Assembly (NCBI GenBank): GCA_023662725.1
Contig: JAMPIL010000001.1
Span: 62,001-126,000, forward strand
Reading direction: 5' to 3'
Length of the DNA: 64,000 bases
Source: Ruminococcus flavefaciens
GTDB lineage: Bacteria; Bacillota; Clostridia; Oscillospirales; Ruminococcaceae
Shown here: positions 7,415-15,844 of the stretch, in pieces
Numbering within the stretch: position 1 is the first letter of the stretch
Layout of the letters: each line of letters begins with the position of its first letter
The notes under the pieces: generated by a model
Database searches by the model: none
What the model was told of the DNA's origin: nothing
Seen by the model: only the letters and a program-made list of their open reading frames with translations
Translations under genes and position numbers: made by a program

Positions 7415-8007
7415 AGCAAAAGAAAAAATGGTATGACTATCTTTGGATATTCTCGCTTACATATCTTATTTTAGGATTTTTCAATATTCTGTTTGCATGG
7501 CTCGGATTGCTTTGCTTTTTCATACCGATTATTATATCAGTTGTAAAAGGCAACAAGGCATATTGTAACAAATATTGCGGACGAGGACAGTTATTTGCTT
7601 TGATAGGAGGCAAATTCGGACTTTCCCGTAAAAAAGACATTCCGAAATGGATGAAATCAAAATATTTCCGATATGGATTTCTGATCTTCTTTTTTGCGAT
7701 GTTTTTCCTGATGCTCTGGAATACCTATCTGGTGTTTTCAGAAACCAAAGACCTGAGCCAAACGGTAAAGCTGCTATGGACATTCAAACTTCCGTGGCAC
7801 TGGGCATATCATGGAACGCTTTTTTCGCCGGGAGTGGCACAGTTTGCTTTCGGATTTTACAGCGTAATGCTCACATCTACCGTACTTGGATTTGTTACCA
7901 TGATTTTATTCAAGCCACGTTCATGGTGTGTGTACTGTCCTATGGGAACGATGACGCAATTGATCTGCAAAGCAAAAAATGTGACCGTGTCACAGAAAGA
8001 AAAATAA
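7411..8007 (+). CDS. NapH/NosR-like iron-sulfur membrane protein
   Basis: 198 residues starting at GTG (7411), with GGAGG ten bases before it and the start overlapping the ferredoxin stop. About four or five hydrophobic spans are visible (about 12-42, 83-106, 140-165). Two cysteine motifs sit at membrane boundaries: NKYCGRGQLF and WCVYCPMGTM. These are the signature of the NapH/NosR/RdxA 4Fe-4S binding membrane family, which passes electrons across or into the membrane. Here the soluble ferredoxin part is encoded separately just upstream. Role: electron delivery in a stress-inducible redox system (inferred). Confidence 0.85.
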   Translation: MKQKKKWYDYLWIFSLTYLILGFFNILFAWLGLLCFFIPIIISVVKGNKAYCNKYCGRGQLFALIGGKFGLSRKKDIPKWMKSKYFRYGFLIFFFAMFFLMLWNTYLVFSETKDLSQTVKLLWTFKLPWHWAYHGTLFSPGVAQFAFGFYSVMLTSTVLGFVTMILFKPRSWCVYCPMGTMTQLICKAKNVTVSQKEK

Positions 8008-8021
8008 AAACAGGGTATACT
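7980..8021 (+). promoter_or_regulatory. Second Crp/Fnr-type operator and promoter, for thioredoxin
   Basis: TGTGAC-CGT-GTCACA (7980-7994) lies in the end of the NapH-like gene. Its centre is 29 bases before the first T of TATACT (8016-8021), identical geometry to 7149-7190 and again about -41 from the likely start. The two independent copies support a true operator with consensus TGTGACNNNGTCACR. Confidence 0.75.
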
Positions 8022-8056
8022 AAAGATGTAAATAAAAATAAAGGAAGGTAATTCAT

Positions 8057-8365
8057 ATGTCAGTTTTAAGTGTAAATAAAATCAATTTCGATTCCGTAAA
8101 GGGAAGCGATAAGCCGGTTCTTCTCGATTTCTATGCCGACTGGTGCGGTCCATGCCGTATGGTTTCCCCATTAGTGGATGAGATAGCAGAAGAAAATCCG
8201 CAGTATCTGGTTGGAAAGATCAATGTAGATCAGGAACCGGAACTTGCACAGGCATTCGGCGTGGCAAGCATTCCCATGTTAGTCGTAATGAAAAACGGCA
8301 GAATCATTCAGAAATCTGTCGGAGCAAAACCAAAGCCTCAGATTCTTGCCATGTTAGAGGGCTAA
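8057..8365 (+). CDS. trxA: Thioredoxin
   Basis: 102 residues, normal thioredoxin length, with the active site WCGPC (Cys30, Cys33), the preceding FYADW strand and the cis-proline loop SIPMLVV. It reduces protein disulfides in the cytoplasm. It has its own Crp/Fnr-like operator and a good AAGGAAGG site. The 3' end overlaps the convergent Crp/Fnr gene by 12 bases, so the two stop regions interlock. No thioredoxin reductase is adjacent; the CoA-disulfide reductase-rhodanese gene nearby is the likely functional partner. Confidence 0.95.
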   Translation: MSVLSVNKINFDSVKGSDKPVLLDFYADWCGPCRMVSPLVDEIAEENPQYLVGKINVDQEPELAQAFGVASIPMLVVMKNGRIIQKSVGAKPKPQILAMLEG

Positions 8366-9028
8366 TTGACGCAAACGCTTTTTATCAAGAATTTTTATAC
8401 CCTTGCGTGAAACTTCAACTATCCCCTCGCCTGCAAAATATTTCAGCATTCTTGATACGACCTCACGGGCAGATCCTATATATCGGGCTATCTGCTCATG
8501 AGTAAGCGTAATGGTATCGGAATTGATTCTGGCTGTCTCATCTGAGAGAAAAATCGCAAGCCGTCTGTCCATACTCATAAAGAGAATCTGTTGCATGACC
8601 CACATCACATCCGAAAAACGGCTGACGGCAGTTTCCAGTGCAAAAATTCTGATCTGCGGATTACGTGAGGATACTTCTGCAAAGGAAGAACCGCTGATGA
8701 CGTAGCACTCGCTGTTCTCCTCTGAATCAACAAACACGTCAAAGGTAATTGTTTTTAAGACACATGAGGCGGATAGCATACACATATCCCCCTTATGCAG
8801 ACGATACAATGTAATGTCTTTGCCGTCCTCCGACATGATGTAAAGCCGCAGACTGCCTGAACGCACAAAGATAACGCCGGAGCATTCGTTCCCACTATGA
8901 ATATTTGCGCCTTTGGGATATGTCTGAACAAAGGAATTGCAGCAGATACATTCACGGTCAGATTCTGATATTTCGTTCCAGAACGGGAATATTTCCCGAT
9001 AGACAGCTTCAAACAAATTTTGTTCCAT
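8354..9028 (-). CDS. Crp/Fnr-family transcriptional regulator
   Basis: 224 residues. Residues ~25-115 form the cyclic-nucleotide-binding-like beta roll, with cysteines at about 27, 29, 30, 49, 83, 89 and 108 that could bind a cluster or sense thiols. A dimerisation helix follows (about 125-150). The C-terminal winged helix has LTHEQIARYIGSAREVVSRML; its recognition helix carries E189 and R193, the ExxxR pattern that reads GTGA half-sites. This fits the TGTGAC palindromes at 7149 and 7980. The gene lies between thioredoxin and the divergent CoA-disulfide reductase gene. The signal (oxygen, NO, sulfane sulfur) is not known. Confidence 0.9.
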   Translation of the reverse strand: MEQNLFEAVYREIFPFWNEISESDRECICCNSFVQTYPKGANIHSGNECSGVIFVRSGSLRLYIMSEDGKDITLYRLHKGDMCMLSASCVLKTITFDVFVDSEENSECYVISGSSFAEVSSRNPQIRIFALETAVSRFSDVMWVMQQILFMSMDRRLAIFLSDETARINSDTITLTHEQIARYIGSAREVVSRMLKYFAGEGIVEVSRKGIKILDKKRLRQLAL

Positions 9029-9065
9029 TTAAAAAAACTCCTTTCAGAAAAGAGGTACAATATAT

Positions 9066-10736
9066 ATGAAAACAGTAATTATCGGCGGTGTCGCCGGAGG
9101 TGCGTCTGCGGCAGCGAGACTACGCAGACTGGATGAATCGGCAGAGATCATTGTATTGGAGCGAGGAGAATATGTCTCCTTTGCCAACTGCGGACTGCCG
9201 TATTATATCGGTAATGTCATCACTAATAAAAATCATCTGACGCTGCAAACACCTGAAAGTTTTCGAGCAAGATTCAATATTGATGTTCGTGTGAACAGCG
9301 AAGCGTTGAAAATTGATCCTGATACAAAAACCGTTTTAATTAAGAATTTGCAATCAGGTAGCAGCTATACAGAAAGCTATGATGATTTGATTCTTTCGCC
9401 CGGTGCTGAACCTATCAGACCGAATATTGACGGAATCGACAGCAATTTCGTGTTCACACTTCGTAATATTCCCGACACTTTAAAAATTAAGGAATATATC
9501 GAAAGGACAATGCCAAAATCAGCAGTTGTGATGGGCGGCGGCTATATCGGCGTTGAAATGGCAGAAAATCTGAAAGAGGCAGGACTTGATGTATCTATTG
9601 TAGAGCTTGCCGATCATCTCATCGCTCCTCTTGATTTTGATATGGCAGCGGATGTGCATCGTTACATCAAATCAAATGGAATCAATCTGTATCTGAATAA
9701 CGGTGTAAAAGCAATTGACGGTCACAAGGTGATTTTACAAAACGGAGAAATTCATGCCGAAATGGTGATTCTGTCGGTTGGCGTTCGTCCCGAAACAGAA
9801 TTAGCAAAAGAATGCGGCATTCAGACCAACCAACGAGGAAGCATCATTGTTGACCGAAACATGAAAACCAATCTTCCTCATATCTATGCAGTTGGTGACG
9901 CAGTGGAGGCGGAGAACTTTGTTACAAAATCCCCTGCATTTATCCCGCTTGCAGGACCAGCTAACAAACAAGGACGTATTGCAGCAGATAATATTGCAGG
10001 TTTATTCTCAGAATATAACGGTACGCAAGGCTCCGCAGTGCTAAAGCTTTTTGATATGACTGTTGCCACAACAGGCATCAATGAAAAAATTGCTCAATCA
10101 GCAGGAATGGATTATGACAAAACCTATATTTACTCCGGTTCGTACGCTTCCTATTATCCCGGGGCAAACAATATGTCAATAAAAGCGCTCTGGGACAAAA
10201 AGACGCTGAAGATACTTGGCGCACAGATCGTCGGATTTGACGGAGTAGACAAGCGTATGGATGTGTTGGCAACGGCAATCCGTTTCGGTGCAAAAATCAC
10301 TGATCTTACAGAACTTGAGCTTTGCTATGCACCGCCTTTTGGCAGCGCCAAAGATCCGGTCAATATGCTCGGTTTTGTTGCTGAAAATGTCGTTACCGGA
10401 AATATAAAGCAGTTTTTCTGGGATGACGTTGAAAAACTGCCGCGTGACAGCAGTGTGACGCTCCTTGATGTAAGGACTTACACAGAAGTACAGCGAGGTA
10501 AAATAGATGGATTTACCAACATTCCTCTGAATTCATTAAGAGAACGCATTTCAGAAATTCCAAAGGACAAGCCTGTTTATGTTCATTGCCACAGCGGTTT
10601 ACGCAGCTATATTGCCTGCCGCATCTTAATGGGAAACGGTTATGATTGCTTTAATCTTGCAGGCGGTTGGCGGCTTTATGAATCTGTTATCAATGAAAAA
10701 ACTGTTCCTGAATACATCTGCACGGAATGCAAATAG
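9066..10736 (+). CDS. CoA-disulfide reductase-like flavoprotein fused to rhodanese
   Basis: 556 residues. Residues 1-450 are a class III pyridine nucleotide-disulfide oxidoreductase: FAD motif GGVAGGASAAARLRR near the N-terminus, the single redox Cys42 in FANCGLPYY, an NAD(P) motif (VMGGGYIGVEMAE, ~160) and the second FAD motif IYAVGDAVE. Residues ~465-545 form a rhodanese domain whose catalytic loop is HCHSGLRS (Cys508). This architecture is the CoADR-RHD / NADH-dependent persulfide reductase group, which reduces CoA disulfide or per- and polysulfides. Divergent from the Crp/Fnr gene, 37 bases apart. Confidence 0.92.
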   Translation: MKTVIIGGVAGGASAAARLRRLDESAEIIVLERGEYVSFANCGLPYYIGNVITNKNHLTLQTPESFRARFNIDVRVNSEALKIDPDTKTVLIKNLQSGSSYTESYDDLILSPGAEPIRPNIDGIDSNFVFTLRNIPDTLKIKEYIERTMPKSAVVMGGGYIGVEMAENLKEAGLDVSIVELADHLIAPLDFDMAADVHRYIKSNGINLYLNNGVKAIDGHKVILQNGEIHAEMVILSVGVRPETELAKECGIQTNQRGSIIVDRNMKTNLPHIYAVGDAVEAENFVTKSPAFIPLAGPANKQGRIAADNIAGLFSEYNGTQGSAVLKLFDMTVATTGINEKIAQSAGMDYDKTYIYSGSYASYYPGANNMSIKALWDKKTLKILGAQIVGFDGVDKRMDVLATAIRFGAKITDLTELELCYAPPFGSAKDPVNMLGFVAENVVTGNIKQFFWDDVEKLPRDSSVTLLDVRTYTEVQRGKIDGFTNIPLNSLRERISEIPKDKPVYVHCHSGLRSYIACRILMGNGYDCFNLAGGWRLYESVINEKTVPEYICTECK

Positions 10737-10771
10737 TATTCGGATCCTCTATTATATAATCATACACCATT

Positions 10772-11291
10772 TTATGCAAATTTACAATGATCTGCTGCAA
10801 TAAAACTTGACAAGAGAAGTTCAAAGAAGTCAAGTCCTTTATGTTTTCCGGCTTTCTGCTCATTTCTGATGAGCGAAAGTGCGGTCTTCGAGAGTTTTTT
10901 AGTAATTACCAGAACATTGATGATCAAAGAAATCACAGACAGTATGGCAATACTGTAGATCACCAGATACAGCGGATATATCGTGTCAAGTTTGGAATTG
11001 AAAAATATCCTTGAGTATTCTCCAGCTGCACCGAGAATCTTCGGATTTTCCTCTGCTTTTACAAATGCTGTTCCAAATAGACTGCTATCAACGAAAAAAT
11101 ACACTGATCTGTCCGTCCTCCACCAAATTCTGTTCTGCCCGCTGCTTTGAGCCTGTGATGATCGTTTCTGCCGAACCTACCATTGAAACTACAATATATA
11201 TTCCCATAACGATCAGCAGTATCAACACCAAATAGCGCATGAACTTACTATTCACATCACGCAATATACGCTTTCGAAGCACTCTTTTCAT
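10772..11291 (-). pseudogene. Remnant of an FtsX-type ABC permease with large internal deletion
   Basis: Two pieces of one permease lie side by side in different frames. The N-terminal ~65 residues (11291 down to 11088; MKRVLRKRILRDVNSKF then a membrane span) break off after VEDGQISVFF. A late piece (11104 down to 10772) contains the last two spans (LYLVIYSIAILSVISLIIN) and ends at a stop. Family members have roughly a thousand residues, so most of the gene is gone. It partners the broken ATPase immediately upstream (11291-11605). Confidence 0.75.
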
Positions 11292-11605
11292 TACAAATCC
11301 TCCGGTTCTGCCGCAGGTATACGGATTTCATTGAGATAGTCCTTCTTGATCAGCCCGTCTTTCACGATAAGCACCTGATGCACCATATTATTTATGGAAT
11401 TGTTATGCGTCACAATGAGCATTGTTGTAACACATTTTGTGTTGATCTGTTCTAACAGAATGAGAATATCCCTTGATGTTTTGGAATCCAATGCCCCTAT
11501 CGGTTCATCACATAAGAGCAGCTTTGTTTTTTTAATCAAAGCTCTTGCAATAGCAAAATGCATACATTCATTTGCTGATCCATGAACCTGATGAGCAAAA
11601 GGCAA
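11291..11605 (-). pseudogene. Truncated ABC exporter ATPase
   Basis: Only ~100 C-terminal residues remain. The Walker B (LLLCDEPIGALDSKTSRDIL) and H-loop (IVTHNN) match the MacB/LolD-type ATPases, but the Walker A half is missing. The expected LSGGQ signature after HQ is replaced by VHGSANECMHFA, so it cannot work as an ATPase. The stop overlaps the start of the permease remnant, as in intact MacB-type operons. Confidence 0.8.
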
Positions 11606-11957
11606 TTAGCCATATGCATCGAATCATAGATTATCTGATCAAGGGATTGAATTAATTCTGTGTTCAATATTTTAAAATGCCGTGCTATGGTACGGCATTT
11701 AACATGATATGGATGATCTTTTAGAAGCGCTGAAAATGACAGAGCATCAGAACAAATTTCCGTCCTAGCCTTCCGACGGACAGCAGCAAAGATCTGTATA
11801 CATTTTTCAGAAACTCTGATTTTGCACTTTTCAAAGGCTTTCCTTTCGTTTCTCTGTCAGCTCTCGCATATACACCTCAATTAGAATAACATAGTTACAT
11901 AACAACGTTATTCTAACACATTTTTTAGATTTGTCAAACAACCAAATCAAAATCTTA
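11606..11957. other. Decayed intergenic segment with hairpin and palindromic operator; possible TetR remnant
   Basis: A perfect 9-bp hairpin AAATGCCGT/ACGGCATTT lies at 11675-11700. TTAGAATAAC (11881-11890) and GTTATTCTAA (11907-11916) form a perfect 10-bp inverted repeat with a further TTA…TAA symmetry inside, a typical TetR-family operator. Just beyond it on the minus strand a start at 11869 reads MRELTEKRKESL and then stops; the continuation in another frame is helical. This resembles the beginning of TetR repressors of multidrug pumps, now broken. A plus-strand tail HRIIDYLIKGLN (ending near 11655) could be another fragment. All of this is tentative. Confidence 0.4.
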
Positions 11958-13324
11958 TCAAAAAGCTTTTTTACACCGAATTCTTCTCATGAGTATGACT
12001 GAGATCAAACAACTGATTCCTTCTGCAATTATGAATGTCGTCCAAACAAGCCATGTCATATTTAGATTGTTTCCGATTATGCAGGAAAATCCCCATGCAA
12101 CCGGAATGACAATCAAAAACTGCCTGCATACGGATACCAAAAGAGATTCCTTTCCGCTTTCCAGAGCCTGAAAAATTCCCTGATACGCAATATTGGCGCC
12201 TGCGAACACAAAGCTTATGGAAATCACACGCATCGCACTGACACAAATGGCTTTTGTTCCGCCTGACAATCCGAACAGTTCAGACAACTGTATTGCTAAT
12301 AGTTCCATTAATGCTGTTCCAATCAGCATAATTACAATTGTATAGAATAATCCGTACTTGATTCCGTCCTGAATTCTTTGCTTATTCCTGCTGCCATAGC
12401 TGAATGAAATAATTGGCGTAATCGCATCACGCAGACCAAATGCGGCGAACAAAATAAACTGCTGCACTTTATAGTAAATTCCGTAAGCCGTGACAACGGA
12501 TTCATCAATTCTCACAAGAATCAGATTCAGACCATAAGTCATCACTGACATCAGAGCCTGTGCAATGATAGCAGGGATTCCGATTGCATAAATACTCTTG
12601 ATGATACACAGAGACGGACGCATATAGATAAATCCATTCTGGATATCCTTGTTCTTTTTGAGATGAAAAATATATGCCAACACAAGTGAAACGATTTGAC
12701 CGATCACCGTTGCATAAGCTGCACCTTTCACACCAAAAGCAGGAACTCCCAGCCAGCCATATATGGGTCTAAAATCATATTAATGATCGCTCCGGCAACC
12801 TGTGCAATGGTGGAATAAAGGGAATTTCCTGTAGCTTGCAGAAGTTTCTCGAATATGGAGAAAAATACGATACCAAATGAAATGACACAGCAGATACGAA
12901 GATAACTGACCGCCATATCCATTACAACCGAATTGGATGTCTGACTGCTGATATATGCCTTTACACCGACTATGCCAAACAAAAGAAATATTACATAAAT
13001 AACGCAGGCAAGAAAAATTGCATTGCCGGCTGCCCGACTTGCTTCGTCCTTTTTCTTCTGACCAATCTGCATGGAAACGACTGCCCCCATACCCACTCCA
13101 GTTCCGATTGCAATCGCAACCATAAGCATCTGAATCGGAAAAGCAAGCGTCAGGGCATTCAGAGCATCTTCGCCAACATCCTTAATCCTACCGACAAATA
13201 CACTGTCTACAATGTTATAGACTGCTTGCAGCATCATGGATAAAATCATCGGGATTCCCATAGAAATCATCAGCTTGCCTACTGGCATATCTGCCATTTT
13301 ATTGTTTTGTTTCATGAACTTCAC
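11958..13324 (-). pseudogene. MATE-family multidrug efflux pump, frameshifted
   Basis: Two frames together make a normal-length (~450 residue) MATE transporter. Residues 1-195 run from 13324 (GTG, or ATG at 13315) to 12728, and the remainder from about 12780 to 11958. The first frame ends in [12 protein letters not shown]. In the next frame the expected family sequence [19 protein letters not shown] continues through the same bases, so a small indel near 12765-12775 broke it. Both halves have the expected 5-6 membrane spans. With the ABC remnants next door this makes a decayed drug-export locus; alternatively a recent single mutation. Confidence 0.85.
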
Positions 13325-13347
13325 TCTCTTTCTGTAACATAAAAAAT

Positions 13348-13378
13348 AAGCGTAAATCCATTATCTGGATTTACGCTT
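13348..13378 (-). terminator. Intrinsic terminator between the tRNA cluster and the MATE gene
   Basis: AAGCGTAAATCCA (13348-13360) pairs perfectly with TGGATTTACGCTT (13366-13378); on the minus strand the hairpin is followed by TATTTTTT. It would stop transcription coming from the tRNA operon before the MATE start at 13324. Confidence 0.8.
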
Positions 13379-13521
13379 ACTGCCACTCGACTTTTTTATT
13401 TTATCACATATTATTCCAATTGTCAAGAGTAAAATCTGATCATAAACAATTACTTACTGTGATTTTCTGCTCACTGTGGATGCTATCATTTTATGATAAT
13501 GTTTCCCTTCTTTTTATAATA

Positions 13522-13559
13522 AATTGCACCTAACGATATATCATTCGTTAGGTGCAATT
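13522..13559 (-). terminator. Hairpin directly after the tRNA cluster
   Basis: AATTGCACCTAACGA (13522-13536) pairs perfectly with TCGTTAGGTGCAATT (13545-13559), one base beyond the CCA end of tRNA-Cys. The following minus-strand sequence is AT-rich (TTATTATAAAA) rather than a clean T run, so it may serve as a processing or terminator hairpin. Confidence 0.65.
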
Positions 13560-13560
13560 A

Positions 13561-13634
13561 TGGAGGCGCCACCCAGATTTGAACTGGGGATCAAGGTGTT
13601 GCAGACCCACGCCTTACCACTTGGCTATAGCGCC
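13561..13634 (-). tRNA. tRNA-Cys (GCA)
   Basis: Reading the minus strand, GGCGCTA pairs with TGGCGCC as acceptor. The D arm GCCAAGTGGTAAGGC is typical of cysteine tRNAs, the anticodon loop reads CTGCAAC (anticodon GCA), the T arm is CCCAG-TTCAAAT-CTGGG, and TCCA is encoded at the 3' end. The lower anticodon stem has a G-U and one mismatch, slightly irregular. Last of four tRNAs in the transcript. Confidence 0.93.
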
Positions 13635-13639
13635 CTCCA

Positions 13640-13715
13640 TGGAGCGGATTACGAGGCTCGAACTCGCTACCTCCACCTTGGCAAGGTGGCGCTCTACCAG
13701 ATGAGCTAAATCCGC
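13640..13715 (-). tRNA. tRNA-Gly (GCC)
   Basis: Acceptor GCGGATT/AATCCGC, anticodon arm CCACC-TTGCCAA-GGTGG giving anticodon GCC, T loop TTCGAGC, CCA encoded. 76 nt, third gene of the cluster; five bases separate it from tRNA-Cys. Confidence 0.96.
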
Positions 13716-13720
13716 ATTAA

Positions 13721-13797
13721 TGGCGACCCGGATGAGGCTCGAACTCACGACCTCTAGCGTGACAGGCTAGCGTTCTAACCAACTGAACTACCGGGCC
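13721..13797 (-). tRNA. tRNA-Asp (GTC)
   Basis: Acceptor GGCCCGG paired with CCGGGTC (G-U closing detail), anticodon arm CTAGC-CTGTCAC-GCTAG with anticodon GTC, T loop TTCGAGC, CCA encoded. 77 nt, second gene of the cluster. Confidence 0.96.
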
Positions 13798-13799
13798 AA

Positions 13800-13875
13800 T
13801 GGTGGGGACTACAGGGCTCGAACCTGTGACCCTCTGCTTGTAAGGCAGATGCTCTCCCAGCTGAGCTAAACCCCC
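13800..13875 (-). tRNA. tRNA-Val (TAC)
   Basis: Acceptor GGGGGTT paired with AGTCCCC, anticodon arm TCTGC-CTTACAA-GCAGA with anticodon TAC, T arm ACAGG-TTCGAGC-CCTGT, CCA encoded. 76 nt, first tRNA after the promoter at 13941-13969. Confidence 0.96.
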
Positions 13876-13940
13876 ACACTTTTTCGCCATTTCGTTCGCC
13901 AGAGAAGTTCATTTTTGTTCTCTCCCCTGACGACTATTAT

Positions 13941-13969
13941 ATTATATCACAACGATTCTGATTTGTCAA
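13941..13969 (-). promoter_or_regulatory. Consensus promoter of the tRNA operon
   Basis: On the minus strand TTGACA (complement of 13964-13969) and TATAAT (complement of 13941-13946) are exactly 17 bases apart: a full consensus sigma-A promoter, as expected for stable RNA. The leader to tRNA-Val is about 60 bases. Confidence 0.9.
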
Positions 13970-14049
13970 CCCTTTTTTTGAAATTTTTCAAAAAAATTTT
14001 TTCATCCATCTGAAACAGCTATAAAACAGCGAAAAATAGCCGTTTAGCA

Positions 14050-15789
14050 CTAATCATCAATAGAAATAAATTTCATGGCATATTCGATAGTCTCATCGTA
14101 CGAGCCTCCTTGTAAGTAAATGCTGCACACTGCATTAAGAAATGCACTTTTGATCATGCCGTCATATGGTGTAATAATTCCATTCAAATCAATTGCTTTG
14201 GCATTTTTATCAAGGACTTCAAAATAATTCTGACCTCCAAGATCATCCGTAATCCATTCGTTAAGAACTGCCTTATTATTAATAATTTCTTCCATTACTA
14301 CAACATTATTTACATACTCAGGTTTACTAAGAGCAAATTCTTTCATAGCAACAGAATCAACTGTCGCATTATATATAAACGACTGCGCCTCTTCGGCATT
14401 ATCCGTTGCAGGATTTACAACTATCCATGTTCCTCCCCAGAAATACGGTGACGGTCCTTCGCAGACAGCCCATTTTCCATAAGATTCAGAAGAAATCTGT
14501 CCAAAGAATGACCATTCACTGAATCCCCATGTCGAGACAAAATATCCCATGCAAGAACCCTTCTTACTTGCTTTAAGCCAAGAGTCCGACCATTGATCGT
14601 TATGAGTTACTCCGCCGAAATCCCAAAGCGCTTTTGCATAATACGCAAACTCCTTGCACGAATCGCCAAACACAACTTCGTTATTTATTATCCAAGGCTG
14701 AGTCCTGATGTCGGAAAATGCCTGCCATAATCCTCCGACTGAATCAGCAAGAGCAACCTTTGCTTCACTGTGAAACGCAACCTCCATAGATGTAGAAACG
14801 AATTCGTCCCAATTACAAATCTTAGCCTGCATTTCCTCCGAAGTTTTTATTCCAAGGTATTGCTCAGCAAGATCGGTTCTGTAAGCAAATGCTCCTGGTG
14901 CAGCCTGCCATGAAGCTCCGACTATTTTTCCTTCATTTTTACCGCTTGTCGCTCTTCCTATCTCCATTGTATAATCATACGCATCGGCAAAATCATCGTC
15001 GCTGAAACCGAGCGATTCAAGCGGTGCAGTTCTTGTATCATCATTGATATATTTCAATGCCCAATCAGCCTCACAAAAATATAAATCGAGATCTTCACTG
15101 GAGATAAAGAGCTGATCATACCTTTCAGAAGCATCACCGCCACCGCAGTCAAAATTTATGAAATCAACATTTTCACAAGAATAGCCAGTATTCTTTTCCC
15201 ACTGTTGTAAAAGAACCGGAACATCATCAGGATTCCATGCCGCAACTGTAAATGTATCCCCTCCGGTTTTGAGCGTTACATTTCTCAGACCATTTACCGT
15301 CTTATGTGGGGGAGCAGATGATTTGGCTGTAGTTGTCGTTGCTTCAGGAATTATTTGCGTTGCCGTTATCGTCTGAGCATTCGCTAATTCAGATTCTTTT
15401 CGTGATTTTTCAATCATTTTCAGCTCTTCATAATACATTTCCCCCAGAGTAAAGTTTCCAGAGTTCTCAATTGTTCCTGCCAAATACGCAGGACTTTCCC
15501 AATCCTTAGAATAATAAACCTTGATATTTCCCCTATCAGCAATTATAATCCATTCAAGATCAACATCATGATTCTTCATAAGCTTCTGACGATATTTCTT
15601 AGCTTCGTCATTAAGACAATATTCAGGATTATTTGAAATAATTCCTGTAAAATCGTCGTCTATTATATTATATGCAGCTTTGGCGAGATTGTCAATTTTT
15701 CTTTCTTTTTCCTGCCATGTATCTCCGCAGGCAGTTACAGATACAACAGCTATACAAGCTGCGGTAATTGCTGATATTCTTCTATTCAT
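14050..15789 (-). CDS. Extracellular solute-binding lipoprotein with extra N-terminal domain
   Basis: 579 residues. A lipoprotein signal ends in the lipobox VTAC (Cys21). Residues ~22-125 are a small domain (…EYCLNDEAKKYR…) not found in ordinary binding proteins; residues ~140-175 are a Thr/Ala/Pro linker. Residues ~180-579 form a family 1 sugar-type solute-binding fold, with VAAWNPDDVPVLLQQWEK at its start and a later WGFSEWSFFGQISSE region. No ABC permease or ATPase is adjacent, so it is an orphan receptor sharing distant permeases, or a sensor. It follows the EF-G-like gene, with a terminator between. Confidence 0.85.
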   Translation of the reverse strand: MNRRISAITAACIAVVSVTACGDTWQEKERKIDNLAKAAYNIIDDDFTGIISNNPEYCLNDEAKKYRQKLMKNHDVDLEWIIIADRGNIKVYYSKDWESPAYLAGTIENSGNFTLGEMYYEELKMIEKSRKESELANAQTITATQIIPEATTTTAKSSAPPHKTVNGLRNVTLKTGGDTFTVAAWNPDDVPVLLQQWEKNTGYSCENVDFINFDCGGGDASERYDQLFISSEDLDLYFCEADWALKYINDDTRTAPLESLGFSDDDFADAYDYTMEIGRATSGKNEGKIVGASWQAAPGAFAYRTDLAEQYLGIKTSEEMQAKICNWDEFVSTSMEVAFHSEAKVALADSVGGLWQAFSDIRTQPWIINNEVVFGDSCKEFAYYAKALWDFGGVTHNDQWSDSWLKASKKGSCMGYFVSTWGFSEWSFFGQISSESYGKWAVCEGPSPYFWGGTWIVVNPATDNAEEAQSFIYNATVDSVAMKEFALSKPEYVNNVVVMEEIINNKAVLNEWITDDLGGQNYFEVLDKNAKAIDLNGIITPYDGMIKSAFLNAVCSIYLQGGSYDETIEYAMKFISIDD

Positions 15790-15808
15790 TTTTATTCCTC
15801 CAGATTAA

Positions 15809-15833
15809 AAGGGGTACAATAAATGTACCCCTT
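15809..15833 (-). terminator. Terminator after the EF-G-like gene
   Basis: AAGGGGTAC (15809-15817) pairs with GTACCCCTT (15825-15833); on the minus strand it is followed by TTTT. It separates the EF-G-like gene from the lipoprotein gene. Confidence 0.8.
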
Positions 15834-15844
15834 AGTACAGAATT

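Noticed and set aside
13524-13709. 61-codon frame across the tRNA-Cys and tRNA-Gly genes
   Set aside because: It is antisense to two clear tRNAs and has the word pattern typical of false genes over tRNA clusters.
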